The translations under genes and the position numbers were made by a program. The notes under the pieces were generated by a model. The model searched no databases. It worked only from the letters and a program-made list of their open reading frames with translations, and had not been told where the DNA came from. Below are positions 17,535 through 26,042 of a DNA stretch of 64,000 nt, piece by piece. The stretch's first letter is position 1, and the number at the start of each line of letters is the position of its first letter. Origin of the DNA: Eubacteriaceae bacterium Marseille-Q4139 (GTDB taxonomy: Bacteria; Bacillota; Clostridia; Lachnospirales; Lachnospiraceae); NCBI GenBank assembly GCA_018223415.1, contig JAGTTQ010000001.1, positions 1,130,365-1,194,364 of the forward strand, read 5' to 3'.

Positions 17535-19151
17535 TTATTCGGGCAAGTCAATCTTGCCGACAAAGCTGTAATAAATCTCAATGTCCTGCCTGCGGGTGCC
17601 GTTCTCATCATAGCTGCACTCATGCACCACAATTTTCTCGATCATTTCCCGCAAGAGAGTGGGGGTCAGTTCTTCAAAGGCAAGGTGCTTGCGGACAATG
17701 CCCATAAATTTCTCGGCGTTGACGGTAGCTGCCTGTGACTTGTCCAGTTCGGCTTGCAGGGCGGCGGCTCTCTTTTTCAGCTCCGCTTGCTCGGCTTCGT
17801 AGTCAGCCGACAGTTCCATGAAACGCTCATCGCTGATTTTGCCGTTTACATTGTCCTCATACAGCCGCTTGATAATGCGGCTGATTTCAGAAATGCGTTC
17901 CTGCGCCTGTTCAAGCTGCTTGATGGCTGCGGCGGTCTTTCGCTTGCCGCCGATCTCGTTCTGCTGGACAAGTAGTTTCACAAACCGGCTCTCATGCTTG
18001 GCTGCGTATTCGGTCACTTGCCGGAGATTTGCCAGGACACCAGCGGTCAACAGATCGGTGCGGATAAAGTGCGCCGTACAGTTGCGGGTGCGCTTCTTGT
18101 AGCTGCCGCAGATGTAGCAGTCCTGTTTGCGGTCTTTGTTCTGATACCGCTGCTGATACAGCACATGGCCGCAGTCGGCGCAGAACAAAATCCCGGAGAA
18201 CAGCCCCACTTCATCGTAGCGGTTCGGGCGTTTGCGCTGTTTGCGTAACTCCTGCACCCGTTCCCATGTTTCCTTGTCGATGATCGGCTCATGGTGGTTC
18301 TCGAAAATGGCCTGCTTCTCGACGGGGTTCTCTATGCTGTGCTTGACCTTATAAGAAGGCTTTTCCGTTTTGAAGTTCACCAGACATCCGGTGTACTCTC
18401 GGTTTTCGAGGATATGAACGACGGTGTTGGTCGCCCATTTGCACTCATAGCCTGGGTGATAACGGCGGGTGCTGCCTGTCCGCTGATATTCCAGCGTCCC
18501 CGGCGTGGGGATTTGCTGCTCCGTCAGCATACGGGCAATCTTGGTCGGGCCGTTCCCGGCAAGGCAAAGCTGGTAAATCTGCTGCACCACCGGGGCGGCT
18601 TCCTCGTCTATAATAAAATTCTCGTCCTCGTCCATCACATAGCCGTAAACCGGCTTGCTGGTAACAGGCTTGCCGCTCATGCCTTTTGACTTTTTCACTG
18701 CCTTGATTTTCTTGCTCGTATCTCTCACCAGCCATTCATTGAACAGATTTCGCAGCGGGGTAAAATCGTTGTCCATGCCCTCGCTGGCACTGTCCACATT
18801 ATCGTTGACAGCGATAAAACGCACACCCTTTTGAGGGAACAGCATTTCCGTGTAAAACCCTACCTGCAAGTAGTTTCGCCCTAACCGGCTCATGTCCTTG
18901 ACGATGACCGTACCCACTTTCCCGGCTTCAATGTCCGCAAGCATGGCTTGAAATCCGGGCCGCTGGAAGTTCGCGCCGGAAAAACCGTCGTCGGTGTACC
19001 AGCGCAGATTGGTAAAGCCGTTCTGTTTTGCGTAGGTTTCGAGTATCCTTTTTTGGTTCGATATGGAATTACTCTCGCCTTGCAATTCATCCTCGTGGGA
19101 CAATCTCGGATAAAGGGCGGTAATGAGGTTTTGGGTGGCTTGTCTTAACAT
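17535..19151 (-). CDS. tnpX: Large serine recombinase of the tet(W) element (TnpX type)
   Basis: 538 aa. N-terminal resolvase domain with catalytic Ser18 (ALYPRLSHEDE) and the conserved IVKDMSRLGRNYLQVG segment. Then the recombinase domain, a zinc ribbon (CADCGHVLYQ...CYICGSYKKRTRNC) and a C-terminal coiled coil (QLEQAQERISEISRII). TnpX excises Tn4451-type elements precisely as a circle and integrates them. Start at 19151 with GGAGGATTTT. The promoter is probably the extended -10 TGGTACAAT inside the palindrome at 19185-19210. Confidence 0.93.
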   Translation of the reverse strand: MLRQATQNLITALYPRLSHEDELQGESNSISNQKRILETYAKQNGFTNLRWYTDDGFSGANFQRPGFQAMLADIEAGKVGTVIVKDMSRLGRNYLQVGFYTEMLFPQKGVRFIAVNDNVDSASEGMDNDFTPLRNLFNEWLVRDTSKKIKAVKKSKGMSGKPVTSKPVYGYVMDEDENFIIDEEAAPVVQQIYQLCLAGNGPTKIARMLTEQQIPTPGTLEYQRTGSTRRYHPGYECKWATNTVVHILENREYTGCLVNFKTEKPSYKVKHSIENPVEKQAIFENHHEPIIDKETWERVQELRKQRKRPNRYDEVGLFSGILFCADCGHVLYQQRYQNKDRKQDCYICGSYKKRTRNCTAHFIRTDLLTAGVLANLRQVTEYAAKHESRFVKLLVQQNEIGGKRKTAAAIKQLEQAQERISEISRIIKRLYEDNVNGKISDERFMELSADYEAEQAELKKRAAALQAELDKSQAATVNAEKFMGIVRKHLAFEELTPTLLREMIEKIVVHECSYDENGTRRQDIEIYYSFVGKIDLPE

Positions 19152-19184
19152 AAAATCCTCCGTTTCCGACAGCCAGCCCCACTA

Positions 19185-19210
19185 TTCCGTGGTTTCATTG
19201 TACCACGGAA
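19185..19210 (-). promoter_or_regulatory. Palindromic operator over the tnpX promoter
   Basis: Perfect inverted repeat TTCCGTGGT / ACCACGGAA with an 8-nt spacer. Read on the minus strand, the spacer and the inner arm contain TGGTACAAT, an extended -10 box for tnpX. A protein binding the palindrome would block the recombinase promoter. The half-site TCCGTGGTA occurs again at the divergent promoter at 19326. Confidence 0.6.
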
Positions 19211-19325
19211 CGGCGGGGGCTGTACAGCGGCAAAAGCGTTAAATTTGCTTCTTTACAGCTTTTCAATTTTCCGATTTTTATGGTATGGGTTGTCGTCCCA
19301 TATTTGCAGTAGAAAAGTTCATAAC

Positions 19326-19338
19326 TCCGTGGTATACT
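19326..19338 (+). promoter_or_regulatory. Extended -10 promoter of the small divergent gene, with operator half-site
   Basis: TCCGTGGTATACT: extended -10 (TGGTATACT) fused to the same TCCGTGGTA half-site as in the tnpX palindrome. It lies 39 nt before the ATG at 19377. No good -35 is visible, as is common for extended -10 promoters. Confidence 0.55.
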
Positions 19339-19376
19339 CTGATTTAACAAAAAAATCAGAAGTTAAAGGAGAAAAC

Positions 19377-19577
19377 ATGAAGTATACAATAGATGAATTA
19401 ACCGCGGCCAAAAGGCAAATTGATTCAACTCTGCACAAGCTAAGAGAAACAGTAAAAACATTTGAATCAAAGGATAATTCCGAGCGTTATAAATCACAAA
19501 TCACATTGGCAAAGAGAAGAATAAAAGCCTTTGAAATTGCAAATTATTTTATAGAGAATGAGATTAAGAATTGCTAA
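19377..19577 (+). CDS. Small helical protein divergent from tnpX
   Basis: 66 aa on the plus strand, with AAAGGAG 6 nt before the ATG and an extended -10 promoter. The sequence is a charged helical hairpin (DELTAAKRQIDSTLHKLRET...SQITLAKRRIKAFEIANYFI). It is one of the few plus-strand genes here and sits back to back with tnpX, sharing operator half-sites, so it may be a regulator or directionality factor; that is inference. It is AT-richer than its neighbours. I do not recognise the family. Confidence 0.65.
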   Translation: MKYTIDELTAAKRQIDSTLHKLRETVKTFESKDNSERYKSQITLAKRRIKAFEIANYFIENEIKNC

Positions 19578-19641
19578 AGCACTTCCGATTTTCGTTCCAG
19601 CGGTCATGCTCCCTGGCATGGCCGCTTTTCCATGCCCCGGT

Positions 19642-19836
19642 TCACGCCGGATAAGTCGGCTCCTGTGTAGCAGCGGCTTCCGCTTCCAGTACCCGCGCCA
19701 TTTTGTCGGCGGCTGTGGTTGTGGTGTCTTTCTTGAAATAGCCGGACACGACAAGGACGGAATTGCCCATGCGGATTTCCGTCACACAGTCAGGGCGGCG
19801 GGTGGTGCGGGTGTCGTGCTGCTTGTTATCTGCCAT
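19642..19836 (-). CDS. tnpW: Transposon-encoded protein TnpW
   Basis: 64 aa from an ATG at 19836 (AAAGGAG 7 nt upstream). The core (CVTEIRMGNSVLVVSGYFKK) and the tail (TTTAADKMARVL) match the TnpW family first named in Tn4451-type elements. The position next to the recombinase is typical. Function unknown. Confidence 0.8.
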   Translation of the reverse strand: MADNKQHDTRTTRRPDCVTEIRMGNSVLVVSGYFKKDTTTTAADKMARVLEAEAAATQEPTYPA

Positions 19837-19850
19837 AGGCAATACTCCTT

Positions 19851-20693
19851 TCAGTCGGTAATCAGTTTCTTCATGCTCTCCATTTTCCGCTTGGCGGTTT
19901 CCTGCCGGAAGTTGTCGCCGGTAAAGCGTACCGGGACGCACATGGAAAGCAGGCGGTCATAAATCCGGGAATGGGCGGTGTCCTCCGGGTTGTGCAGGTC
20001 GTCCAGCGTAAGGTTGGTCGTGACGATCAGCGGCTTGCCGCTGCGGTAACGGCTGTCAATCACATTGAACACCTGTTCCAGCCCGTATTCCGTCCCGCGT
20101 TCCATGCCGAAGTCGTCAAGGATCAGCAGCGGATAACGACAAAGGCGGGAAATGTACTCGTTGCGCCCCTCAAAGCTGGCGGCAAGGTCATTGAGGATAA
20201 GAGCAAAGTTCGTCATGCGGACGGGGATTTCTTTCTCCATGAGGGCGTTTGCGATACAGCCTGCAAGGTAGCTTTTGCCGGTGCCTACGCCGCCCCAGAA
20301 CAGGCAGCCGATATTGTCTGTCCGCATATCTTCCCAATGCTCCACATACCGGCGGGCAAGCCCGGTCTGCGGGTTCCTGCCGTTGTCGTTCTCGAAAGTC
20401 CAGTCCCGCATGGTGGGGTCGGTAAAGCCCCGGCGTTTCAGTTCTTCCACGGTGTCAAGGTGTCTGCGCCGCTTTTCGGCGGCTTCCCGTTCCTCGCGGG
20501 CGGTTCTCTGGCAGTCGCACTCTGCCGGGTGGCGGTCGCGCCCGAAGATAGCGGCCTTATCCGGCGCAAAATAGGCTTCTTTCGGCTTGCGGCACTTGCC
20601 GCAGTACAGTAAACCGTCCTCGCCGGTGTAGTCCTCCGGCTCCGGGATGGTGGTCGTCATATTCTCCAAAACCGCGTTGATTTCATTCTTCAT
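19851..20693 (-). CDS. DnaC-like ATP-binding protein
   Basis: 280 aa from an ATG at 20693 (GGAGGGCGAGAG upstream). An N-terminal Cys4-like zinc motif (YCGKCRKPKEAYF...ECDCQR) precedes an AAA+ core with Walker A GGVGTGKSYLAG and Walker B LLILDDFGME, as in DnaC/IstB-type helicase loaders. It overlaps the RepA_N stop by 4 nt. Together they form a replication module, so the excised element may replicate as a circle. Confidence 0.85.
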   Translation of the reverse strand: MKNEINAVLENMTTTIPEPEDYTGEDGLLYCGKCRKPKEAYFAPDKAAIFGRDRHPAECDCQRTAREEREAAEKRRRHLDTVEELKRRGFTDPTMRDWTFENDNGRNPQTGLARRYVEHWEDMRTDNIGCLFWGGVGTGKSYLAGCIANALMEKEIPVRMTNFALILNDLAASFEGRNEYISRLCRYPLLILDDFGMERGTEYGLEQVFNVIDSRYRSGKPLIVTTNLTLDDLHNPEDTAHSRIYDRLLSMCVPVRFTGDNFRQETAKRKMESMKKLITD

Positions 20694-21484
20694 AAACTCT
20701 CGCCCTCCTTGCATGAGTAGTCTGGTATGCCCTTTTTAGGGGCTTCCTTTTTGTCGTTCCCCGCCCATATCCGCAGGGCGGCGGCATAGTTCTGGTAGCT
20801 TTTCCCGTTGGCGGCAAGGTAGCGGCTCATTTCCTCGATGAACCGTTCCAGCCTGTCAGGGTACTCTGCCTGCAACTCGTCGTATTCGGTCTGTGACAGA
20901 AAAATATTTCCATATCGGCCATAGGGCGCGGACGGCCCCCCACTCACTCCCTTTGTTTGGCTCTCTGTAAGGTTGTTTATAGTAGTTTGGTTAGGGGACG
21001 GTTTTCCGACCATCATAAGGTCGGTTTTCTGACCATCAGTAGGACGGTTTTCCGGCTCTATGAGGGGCGGACTTCCGGCCATCAGTTGGTCTGAAAACTG
21101 TACCTGTGGCACTGGCGGTACTTTGACATAAAGCCGGTTCGGTGCGGAGAAGCCGCCCCGTTCCCGTTCCAACAGCCCCGCCGTGTCCAGTTCATTAAGC
21201 GCCCCCTTGATGGTGGTGCTGCCTTTATCCAGTATTTCTGCTATCTCCGCGATGGGATAGATAATATAAATCCTGCCCTCGTCGTCCAGCCACTTGTTTT
21301 TCTGGGAGAGGGTGGAACGGTCTAACAGCAGCGAATACAGCAGCTTGGCGGTCTGTGAAATCTCCATTTTCAGCAGGAAACGGGGATACGGCAGATAGGC
21401 GGGCAGCCGCGTGTCTGCCCTGATATAATCAGCGATAGGATCACCTCCCTGTGTTCGGGTTGATTTTGGCGTATTGTCACGCAT
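20690..21484 (-). CDS. repA: Replication initiator protein A (RepA_N family)
   Basis: 264 aa from the ATG at 21484; the Shine-Dalgarno there is weak, and a GTG at 21541 is the only upstream alternative. The N-terminal winged-helix region has the RepA_N signature (LPAYLPYPRFLLKMEISQTAKLLYSLLLDR and EIAEILDKGSTTIKGALNEL), followed by a variable linker and a helical C-terminal domain. RepA_N proteins initiate theta replication of many Firmicutes plasmids and are common in Tn4451-like elements. Confidence 0.85.
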   Translation of the reverse strand: MRDNTPKSTRTQGGDPIADYIRADTRLPAYLPYPRFLLKMEISQTAKLLYSLLLDRSTLSQKNKWLDDEGRIYIIYPIAEIAEILDKGSTTIKGALNELDTAGLLERERGGFSAPNRLYVKVPPVPQVQFSDQLMAGSPPLIEPENRPTDGQKTDLMMVGKPSPNQTTINNLTESQTKGVSGGPSAPYGRYGNIFLSQTEYDELQAEYPDRLERFIEEMSRYLAANGKSYQNYAAALRIWAGNDKKEAPKKGIPDYSCKEGESL

Positions 21485-21556
21485 TAAAACGCCGTTTCCG
21501 GGGGAAAAGGATAAATGTATCGCGTACCCTTTGACACCCACGAAAAAAGCCTTGAT

Positions 21557-21943
21557 TTATGCGGGTTTGAAAGGCTCTAAAGCGTGACATCTCTGCCTTT
21601 GTTTCCGCTTTCTCTCGGCGGCTTTGATTTTCTTCATGCGCCCGGCGCAGTCGGGGCAGTATTTTCCCCGGTTGGATTTGGGGACAAAGGCCGCCCCGCA
21701 GACGGCACACCGTTTCCGGCTTCCCCGGCACAAGAGGGCTGCGGCCAGCTCCCCGTCAAGGGGCAGGACAGCCACACGGAACCAGTGGCACATGAGGGAA
21801 AAGGAAATGCTCTGGACGCACACGCAAGGCTCCCCGTCGTCCAATAGCAGGCAGTTCCCCTCATCGTAGTTACAGCACTCATGTACCAGCCGCCGCGCCC
21901 GCCGGTGCTGGCGGTAGTCCATGTGGGGCAGGTTATCGCTCAT
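21557..21943 (-). CDS. Cysteine-rich VLP domain protein
   Basis: 128 aa from an ATG at 21943, overlapping the relaxase stop. It has two cysteine groups: CCNYDEGNCLLLDDGEPCVC in the first half and CAVCGAAFVPKSNRGKYCPDC near the C-terminus, plus a hydrophobic WFRVAVLPLD. This is the Cys_rich_VLP family seen downstream of mobilization genes in such elements. Probably a zinc-binding nucleic-acid protein; function unproven. Confidence 0.8.
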   Translation of the reverse strand: MSDNLPHMDYRQHRRARRLVHECCNYDEGNCLLLDDGEPCVCVQSISFSLMCHWFRVAVLPLDGELAAALLCRGSRKRCAVCGAAFVPKSNRGKYCPDCAGRMKKIKAAERKRKQRQRCHALEPFKPA

Positions 21944-23567
21944 GGCTCTGCTCCTTTCTGCGGTGCGGCTCGTCCCGGCGCAAAATCTGGTCGATGTTCC
22001 GCTTGACGGTCTGCAACTCCTTGAACCGCTGTTTCTGTTCGTGATAGGTGTTATACAGGCCGTCTTTCTCGGAGATAAGCTGCTCGATCTCGGCCTGCAA
22101 CGCTTTCCGGGCGGGCAGCTTGGTAATGCCATGCGCCTTGAAATACCGGGCTGCTGCGTCGGCTATGATAAAATCGCTCTCATGGGCCTGCCGGTATGCG
22201 GCGCGGGCTTTCTCGGATTTCTGTGCCCGCAGCCCGTCGCGGGCGGCCTTGGTCTGGGCGTAGGCCAACACCTGCCGCTGCAACTTCTTTTTCCCTTGCA
22301 GCTTCGTTTCCAGTGCTTTCAGTTCGCCGCTGGTCTGGCGCATTTTCTGATAGGCGGTGTCAACGGCGGCTTCTAACTGCTCCGGGGAAGTAAAGCCGTA
22401 TTGCTGGTAGACGGACAGCGTTTTGGCGGCCTGCTTCAGATTGTGTATCTTCGCCCAGCGTTCATAGCCCCGGCCTTTGCCCTCGGCCATTTTCTGCTCA
22501 ATGTCCACAAGCCGCTGCACTCCGTCCTGTTTCGGGGCGGCTATCTCGGCTCTGGCAACCTGCAAGCGGTCTTTTATGGTGCGTGGGGGATCGGGGGATC
22601 TGGCTGGCGCTTCGGCTGCTCTGGCGGCGTTTTGCTCTAAAACGGCAAAGACAGCGGCGCGGTCAAAATCGTCGCCCAGCTTCCGGGCGGTAATTGGCTT
22701 TGTCCTGTCCGGCGTGAGGTAGGAAAGCCGCCCCCGGCTCTCCTTGACGGTCACACCCTCCTGCAGCAACAGAGAGGAAAACTCGTCAAAGCTGGCGGCG
22801 GTGGCAAGGGCTTTCCGTAGGGTCTGCCGCAGCTTCTCCTTGTTCGTTTCAAACTTGGTCTGCCGGGGCGTGATACTATCGGCAATCATGGGGGCGTTCT
22901 GCTTGTCCAGCGCGGCCTGTCCCTTTTTCTGCGCCCAATACTCCCGGTCGGTGACGCGGTTCTTGCTGCCGTTCAAGAGGTCGATTTGATAAAGCCCCTC
23001 CCGGTGGCACATCTCCATGACTTCGGATTTGAAGTAGCGCAGGGCAGCGTCGGTACATCGGTGCTTGCAGCCGACTTTCGTATCGGCCGGCCTGTCCATG
23101 TAGGGCAGGAACGGCACTTCCTCAATCCGCAGGCTGTTTATGACGATATGCACATGAATGTTGCCGCTGTGGTTATGCCCGTCCGGGTGGGTGCAGACAA
23201 GGGCCTGGTGGCCGGGAAAATGCTCTTTACAGAATTGTTCCCCCAACGCCTGCGCCCGGTCTACGGTCAGGCCGTTGTCCGGCCCGTCCCGCGGGTCAAA
23301 GCTGATGATGTAGTGGTGGCTTTTCACATCTTCCCGCCGCTGGTTTTTCTGATAGCGGAGATTGGCCCGCATACACGCAACGGCAAAATCCTCCCCGTCG
23401 CAGTTCAGCGTGGACAGCCGGTAGTCCTCGCGGGGGATAAGCCTGCCGGTTTCATCAAGGACGGGCTTCATGGTAAACTCGTCATGCTCAAAGAGAAGAT
23501 ATTGCTCGGCGGCTCCGTAGTCGGCGTTTTTAGAGTTGATATGCTTGAGTGTTGCCAACCGCGTCAC
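21933..23567 (-). CDS. Relaxase of the tet(W) element (MobA/VirD2-like)
   Basis: 544 aa. The N-terminal relaxase domain has a likely nicking Tyr in NADYGAAEQYL and the His motif GNIHVHIVIN after HPDGHNHSG; the rest is a long basic coiled-coil region. It would nick the element's oriT and pilot the strand through a T4SS supplied in trans, such as the host ICE. It starts inside the end of mobC (38-nt overlap) and is followed by an 11-nt overlap with the Cys_rich_VLP gene. Confidence 0.9.
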   Translation of the reverse strand: MTRLATLKHINSKNADYGAAEQYLLFEHDEFTMKPVLDETGRLIPREDYRLSTLNCDGEDFAVACMRANLRYQKNQRREDVKSHHYIISFDPRDGPDNGLTVDRAQALGEQFCKEHFPGHQALVCTHPDGHNHSGNIHVHIVINSLRIEEVPFLPYMDRPADTKVGCKHRCTDAALRYFKSEVMEMCHREGLYQIDLLNGSKNRVTDREYWAQKKGQAALDKQNAPMIADSITPRQTKFETNKEKLRQTLRKALATAASFDEFSSLLLQEGVTVKESRGRLSYLTPDRTKPITARKLGDDFDRAAVFAVLEQNAARAAEAPARSPDPPRTIKDRLQVARAEIAAPKQDGVQRLVDIEQKMAEGKGRGYERWAKIHNLKQAAKTLSVYQQYGFTSPEQLEAAVDTAYQKMRQTSGELKALETKLQGKKKLQRQVLAYAQTKAARDGLRAQKSEKARAAYRQAHESDFIIADAAARYFKAHGITKLPARKALQAEIEQLISEKDGLYNTYHEQKQRFKELQTVKRNIDQILRRDEPHRRKEQSHER

Positions 23568-23928
23568 CTACTTTCTTGAGGACTTCATACTTGAGGACGG
23601 CAAGGTCGGATATGGCGGCGCGTACCTCGCCGGAAAGGGTGTTGTAGGGTACGCCGTATTCGTTCAGATACCGGGCAATCTGATTGAGGTTGCCGCCGAT
23701 CCTGCCGTACTCGGCTGTCAGCTTCCCGACAGCGGAAAGCAACTCGTCATTGACCGACGACACATGGACAACCGGGCGTATGGTCGCCCGCCGTATCGCC
23801 TGCCGGAGAAATTCGGACTGGCTGATACCATAGGGCGCAAGCCGCGCTGTGAAGTCGGCATACTCATCTTCGGACAGCCGGGTTTTCACAACGCGGCTGC
23901 GGTGGGGCGTGTTGTATTTCTTTCGCAT
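23530..23928 (-). CDS. mobC: Mobilization accessory protein MobC
   Basis: 132 aa from an ATG at 23928 (GGAGGTCACACC). A ribbon-helix-helix N-terminus (VVKTRLSEDEYADFTARLAPYGISQSEFLRQAIRRA by position) is followed by the MobC-typical GRIGGNLNQIARYLNEYG. MobC proteins bind oriT and help the relaxase melt it. Confidence 0.88.
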   Translation of the reverse strand: MRKKYNTPHRSRVVKTRLSEDEYADFTARLAPYGISQSEFLRQAIRRATIRPVVHVSSVNDELLSAVGKLTAEYGRIGGNLNQIARYLNEYGVPYNTLSGEVRAAISDLAVLKYEVLKKVGDAVGNTQAYQL

Positions 23929-24356
23929 GGTGTGACCTCCTTTCTCGCCCGTAAGGGCGCATGAGCAGGGTTTGGGGAAGGCACTCCCCAACAAGTTTCC
24001 CGCGAGGGGCAAAACTGCAGAATTGCGGATTTTGGCACCGTGGTAGAAACTTGCTCTCCGTGACTGCAAACTTTCTCTCACTTCCGTCCGCCACTTTTTT
24101 GGAAAACTGCAACCACAAAAGTTTGTTTCTCTTTTTCTGCTACTACTAATCCTGTAAAGGGCATTCCTGCCCGCTTTCGCTAAAATGACACCGGACGCAG
24201 TGGTTTCTACCCGGTGTTGGAGAAATCCTTTCTCTTTGCCCTCTACTACGGGTAAATGCTCCAAATGCCAAACACCAGGGCAGAAAAATTCCCTCCTCGC
24301 TTACTACTACAACCGGCAGGGGGCAAAATGGCCGGGAGCGGAGCCGGACAACAAAA
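23929..24356. other. Intergenic region 5' of mobC, candidate oriT
   Basis: About 430 bp with no supported gene. It contains an inverted repeat ACACCGG/CCGGTGT (24188-24217) and several CTACTAC copies (about 24140, 24242 and 24303). Its position before mobC and the relaxase is where these elements usually keep oriT; the nick site cannot be placed from sequence alone. Confidence 0.4.
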
Positions 24357-24390
24357 AAAGCAGTAAATCTTTTTCAAGACTTACTGCTTT
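24357..24390 (-). terminator. Intrinsic terminator after the HTH/sigma-like genes
   Basis: Stem AAAGCAGTAA / TTACTGCTTT with a 14-nt loop. On the minus strand it is followed by a run of Ts (CTTTTTTTG). It separates the regulator pair from the mobilization genes. Confidence 0.75.
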
Positions 24391-24425
24391 CGCTGGCCGC
24401 GTCGGTGGCGGCTGGTATTCAGTTT

Positions 24426-24638
24426 TTATGACTTGTCCGGTGGTTCGTCAAGCCGGAACTTGAATTGACAGTCAATTAACCGCTGCTTTACATAGTCCTC
24501 CACCTCGGCGTTGACCTGCCCGTTCACTTTTGAGAAATAGCGGATATATCCGGCGTAGTGGAGCAGGACAGCGTTCACGGCTTCTGGGTCGCCCTCACGG
24601 GCTTTGAGGATTGTTTCATAGGGGAGAAGTCTACTCAT
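24426..24638 (-). CDS. Small helix-turn-helix protein of conjugative elements
   Basis: 70 aa, beginning MSRLLPYETILKAREGDPEA with the conserved VLLHYAGYIRYFS and ending FRLDEPPDKS. It matches the short HTH_16-type proteins encoded after sigma-like factors in Tn916/Tn4451-type elements. It overlaps the sigma-like gene by 8 nt. Likely a transcription regulator of the element. Confidence 0.8.
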   Translation of the reverse strand: MSRLLPYETILKAREGDPEAVNAVLLHYAGYIRYFSKVNGQVNAEVEDYVKQRLIDCQFKFRLDEPPDKS

Positions 24639-25053
24639 ACCGGCTCACCCCCATTTCTTCGCGTAGCCGCTGCAAGGCAAGCTGGATATGCCGCCCCGCT
24701 GTGCTGCGTGACCGGCCAATACACGCGCCGATCACGCGCTGCGGCTGGCGCAGAAAGTAATAGCGCAGGATTTCTTCCCGCGTCTGCTCCGGCAAAACAG
24801 AGATCGCGTCGGCAAGGGCGGCGTTGCAGAGCAGGACGGTCTGACCGCAGACGGTAAATGGGTATTCCTCGTCCGGCTCCGACGCGGCAAACTGGACAAA
24901 CTTCTCGTTCATCAGATAGTCAAGGGAAACTTGCCGTTCCCATTGCCGTTTAAGCTTCAAAATCTTGTCCAAGGCGGCACAGCGGATAACAGTCTTGCAA
25001 AAGGCGTTGTACCTGCGCTGGATATATTCTTGATAGGCTATCTGGTCGGTCAT
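24631..25053 (-). CDS. Sigma-70-like transcription factor of the element
   Basis: 140 aa from an ATG at 25053 (AAAGGGG upstream). The C-terminal half is a sigma region 4-like HTH (LPEQTREEILRYYFL...RSRSTAGRHIQLALQRLREEM). Region 2 is degenerate, so it may act as an element-specific sigma or as a DNA-binding activator. The downstream HTH partner overlaps it. Confidence 0.8.
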   Translation of the reverse strand: MTDQIAYQEYIQRRYNAFCKTVIRCAALDKILKLKRQWERQVSLDYLMNEKFVQFAASEPDEEYPFTVCGQTVLLCNAALADAISVLPEQTREEILRYYFLRQPQRVIGACIGRSRSTAGRHIQLALQRLREEMGVSRYE

Positions 25054-25224
25054 GGAAATTCCCCTTTCTGAATAATAGTGCGGGGCGGTGGCACTTCTTG
25101 CTGTCGCCCCTTGATTGCCTACCAGCAAAGGCGGGCGGGGCTGTCAACGGCTGCGCATATGCGCCGTTCATCTTGACCGTTGACTGGCTCGGCTGGGTTT
25201 GCTATTTACCCGACAAACTTGAAT

Positions 25225-25992
25225 TTATTTTAAGCTATCACGTTTTACCTTCTTAAGCCTTACTATCATTACCATAGGAATTTCTTTGTTGGTTTTAAAA
25301 CATTCTTCATAAAATCCATCAATGACAAATCCAGCTCTAAAACAAAGGTTAAAAATATCTTGTATGGAACGATGATAATAAATCTGCTCTTTCGGTTGCC
25401 CTTCAATCGCTATATCATAGTAACTGTGCGGTGTCATATATTTTTCAGTCAACGTGACAAAACAAGGGTGTTGCGTTGCAAAGACAAAAATTCCGCTTTC
25501 CTGCAACAGTTCATAAACAGCCATAAGAAGTGGTTCAATATCCGTAATATCCATAATTGCCATATTAGAAACTGCTTTCGTAAAGGCTCGATTTCTTTTT
25601 AATTCTAATATACTTTTTCTATCGGTCGCATCCGCCACACAAAATTCAATTTGTTTTGCATATTGTGATTGCCGTCTTTTAGCCAATTCTATCATTTTTT
25701 TGCTGTAATCAAAAGCGACAACCGAAGCGCCTCTTTGTGCAAGATACGAAGAATAATTTCCATTGCCACACGCAATATCCAAAATGTAATCCGCAGGATT
25801 AGGAGATAGAAGTTCCGTTACTTTGGGACGCACTACCTCTCTGTGAAATTCATTAGATTCGTCACCCATTGCATTATCCCAAAATTGTGCGTTCTCCTCC
25901 CAGATTTTTTTACTTTCCTCTGTTCCCATGTTCTCTCCCACTCCCCAAATTTGCTTTTTTGCTTCCATTAAATCTTCCTTACTATATTCCAT
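25225..25992 (-). CDS. Class I SAM-dependent methyltransferase next to tet(W)
   Basis: 255 aa from an ATG at 25992 with GGAGGGTAACA upstream. SAM-binding motif I YILDIACGNGNYSSYL, motif II VVAFDYSKKMIELAK and a post-I acidic residue in CVADATD. The substrate is unknown; a small molecule is more likely than DNA because NPPY is absent. It starts 50 nt after tet(W) and probably shares its transcript. It is clearly AT-richer than tet(W), so it was probably acquired separately. Similar methyltransferases have been seen beside tet(W) elsewhere (from memory). Confidence 0.8.
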   Translation of the reverse strand: MEYSKEDLMEAKKQIWGVGENMGTEESKKIWEENAQFWDNAMGDESNEFHREVVRPKVTELLSPNPADYILDIACGNGNYSSYLAQRGASVVAFDYSKKMIELAKRRQSQYAKQIEFCVADATDRKSILELKRNRAFTKAVSNMAIMDITDIEPLLMAVYELLQESGIFVFATQHPCFVTLTEKYMTPHSYYDIAIEGQPKEQIYYHRSIQDIFNLCFRAGFVIDGFYEECFKTNKEIPMVMIVRLKKVKRDSLK

Positions 25993-26042
25993 TGTTACCC
26001 TCCATAACTTCTGATTGTTGCCGTCTTGACGATTATGTATCT

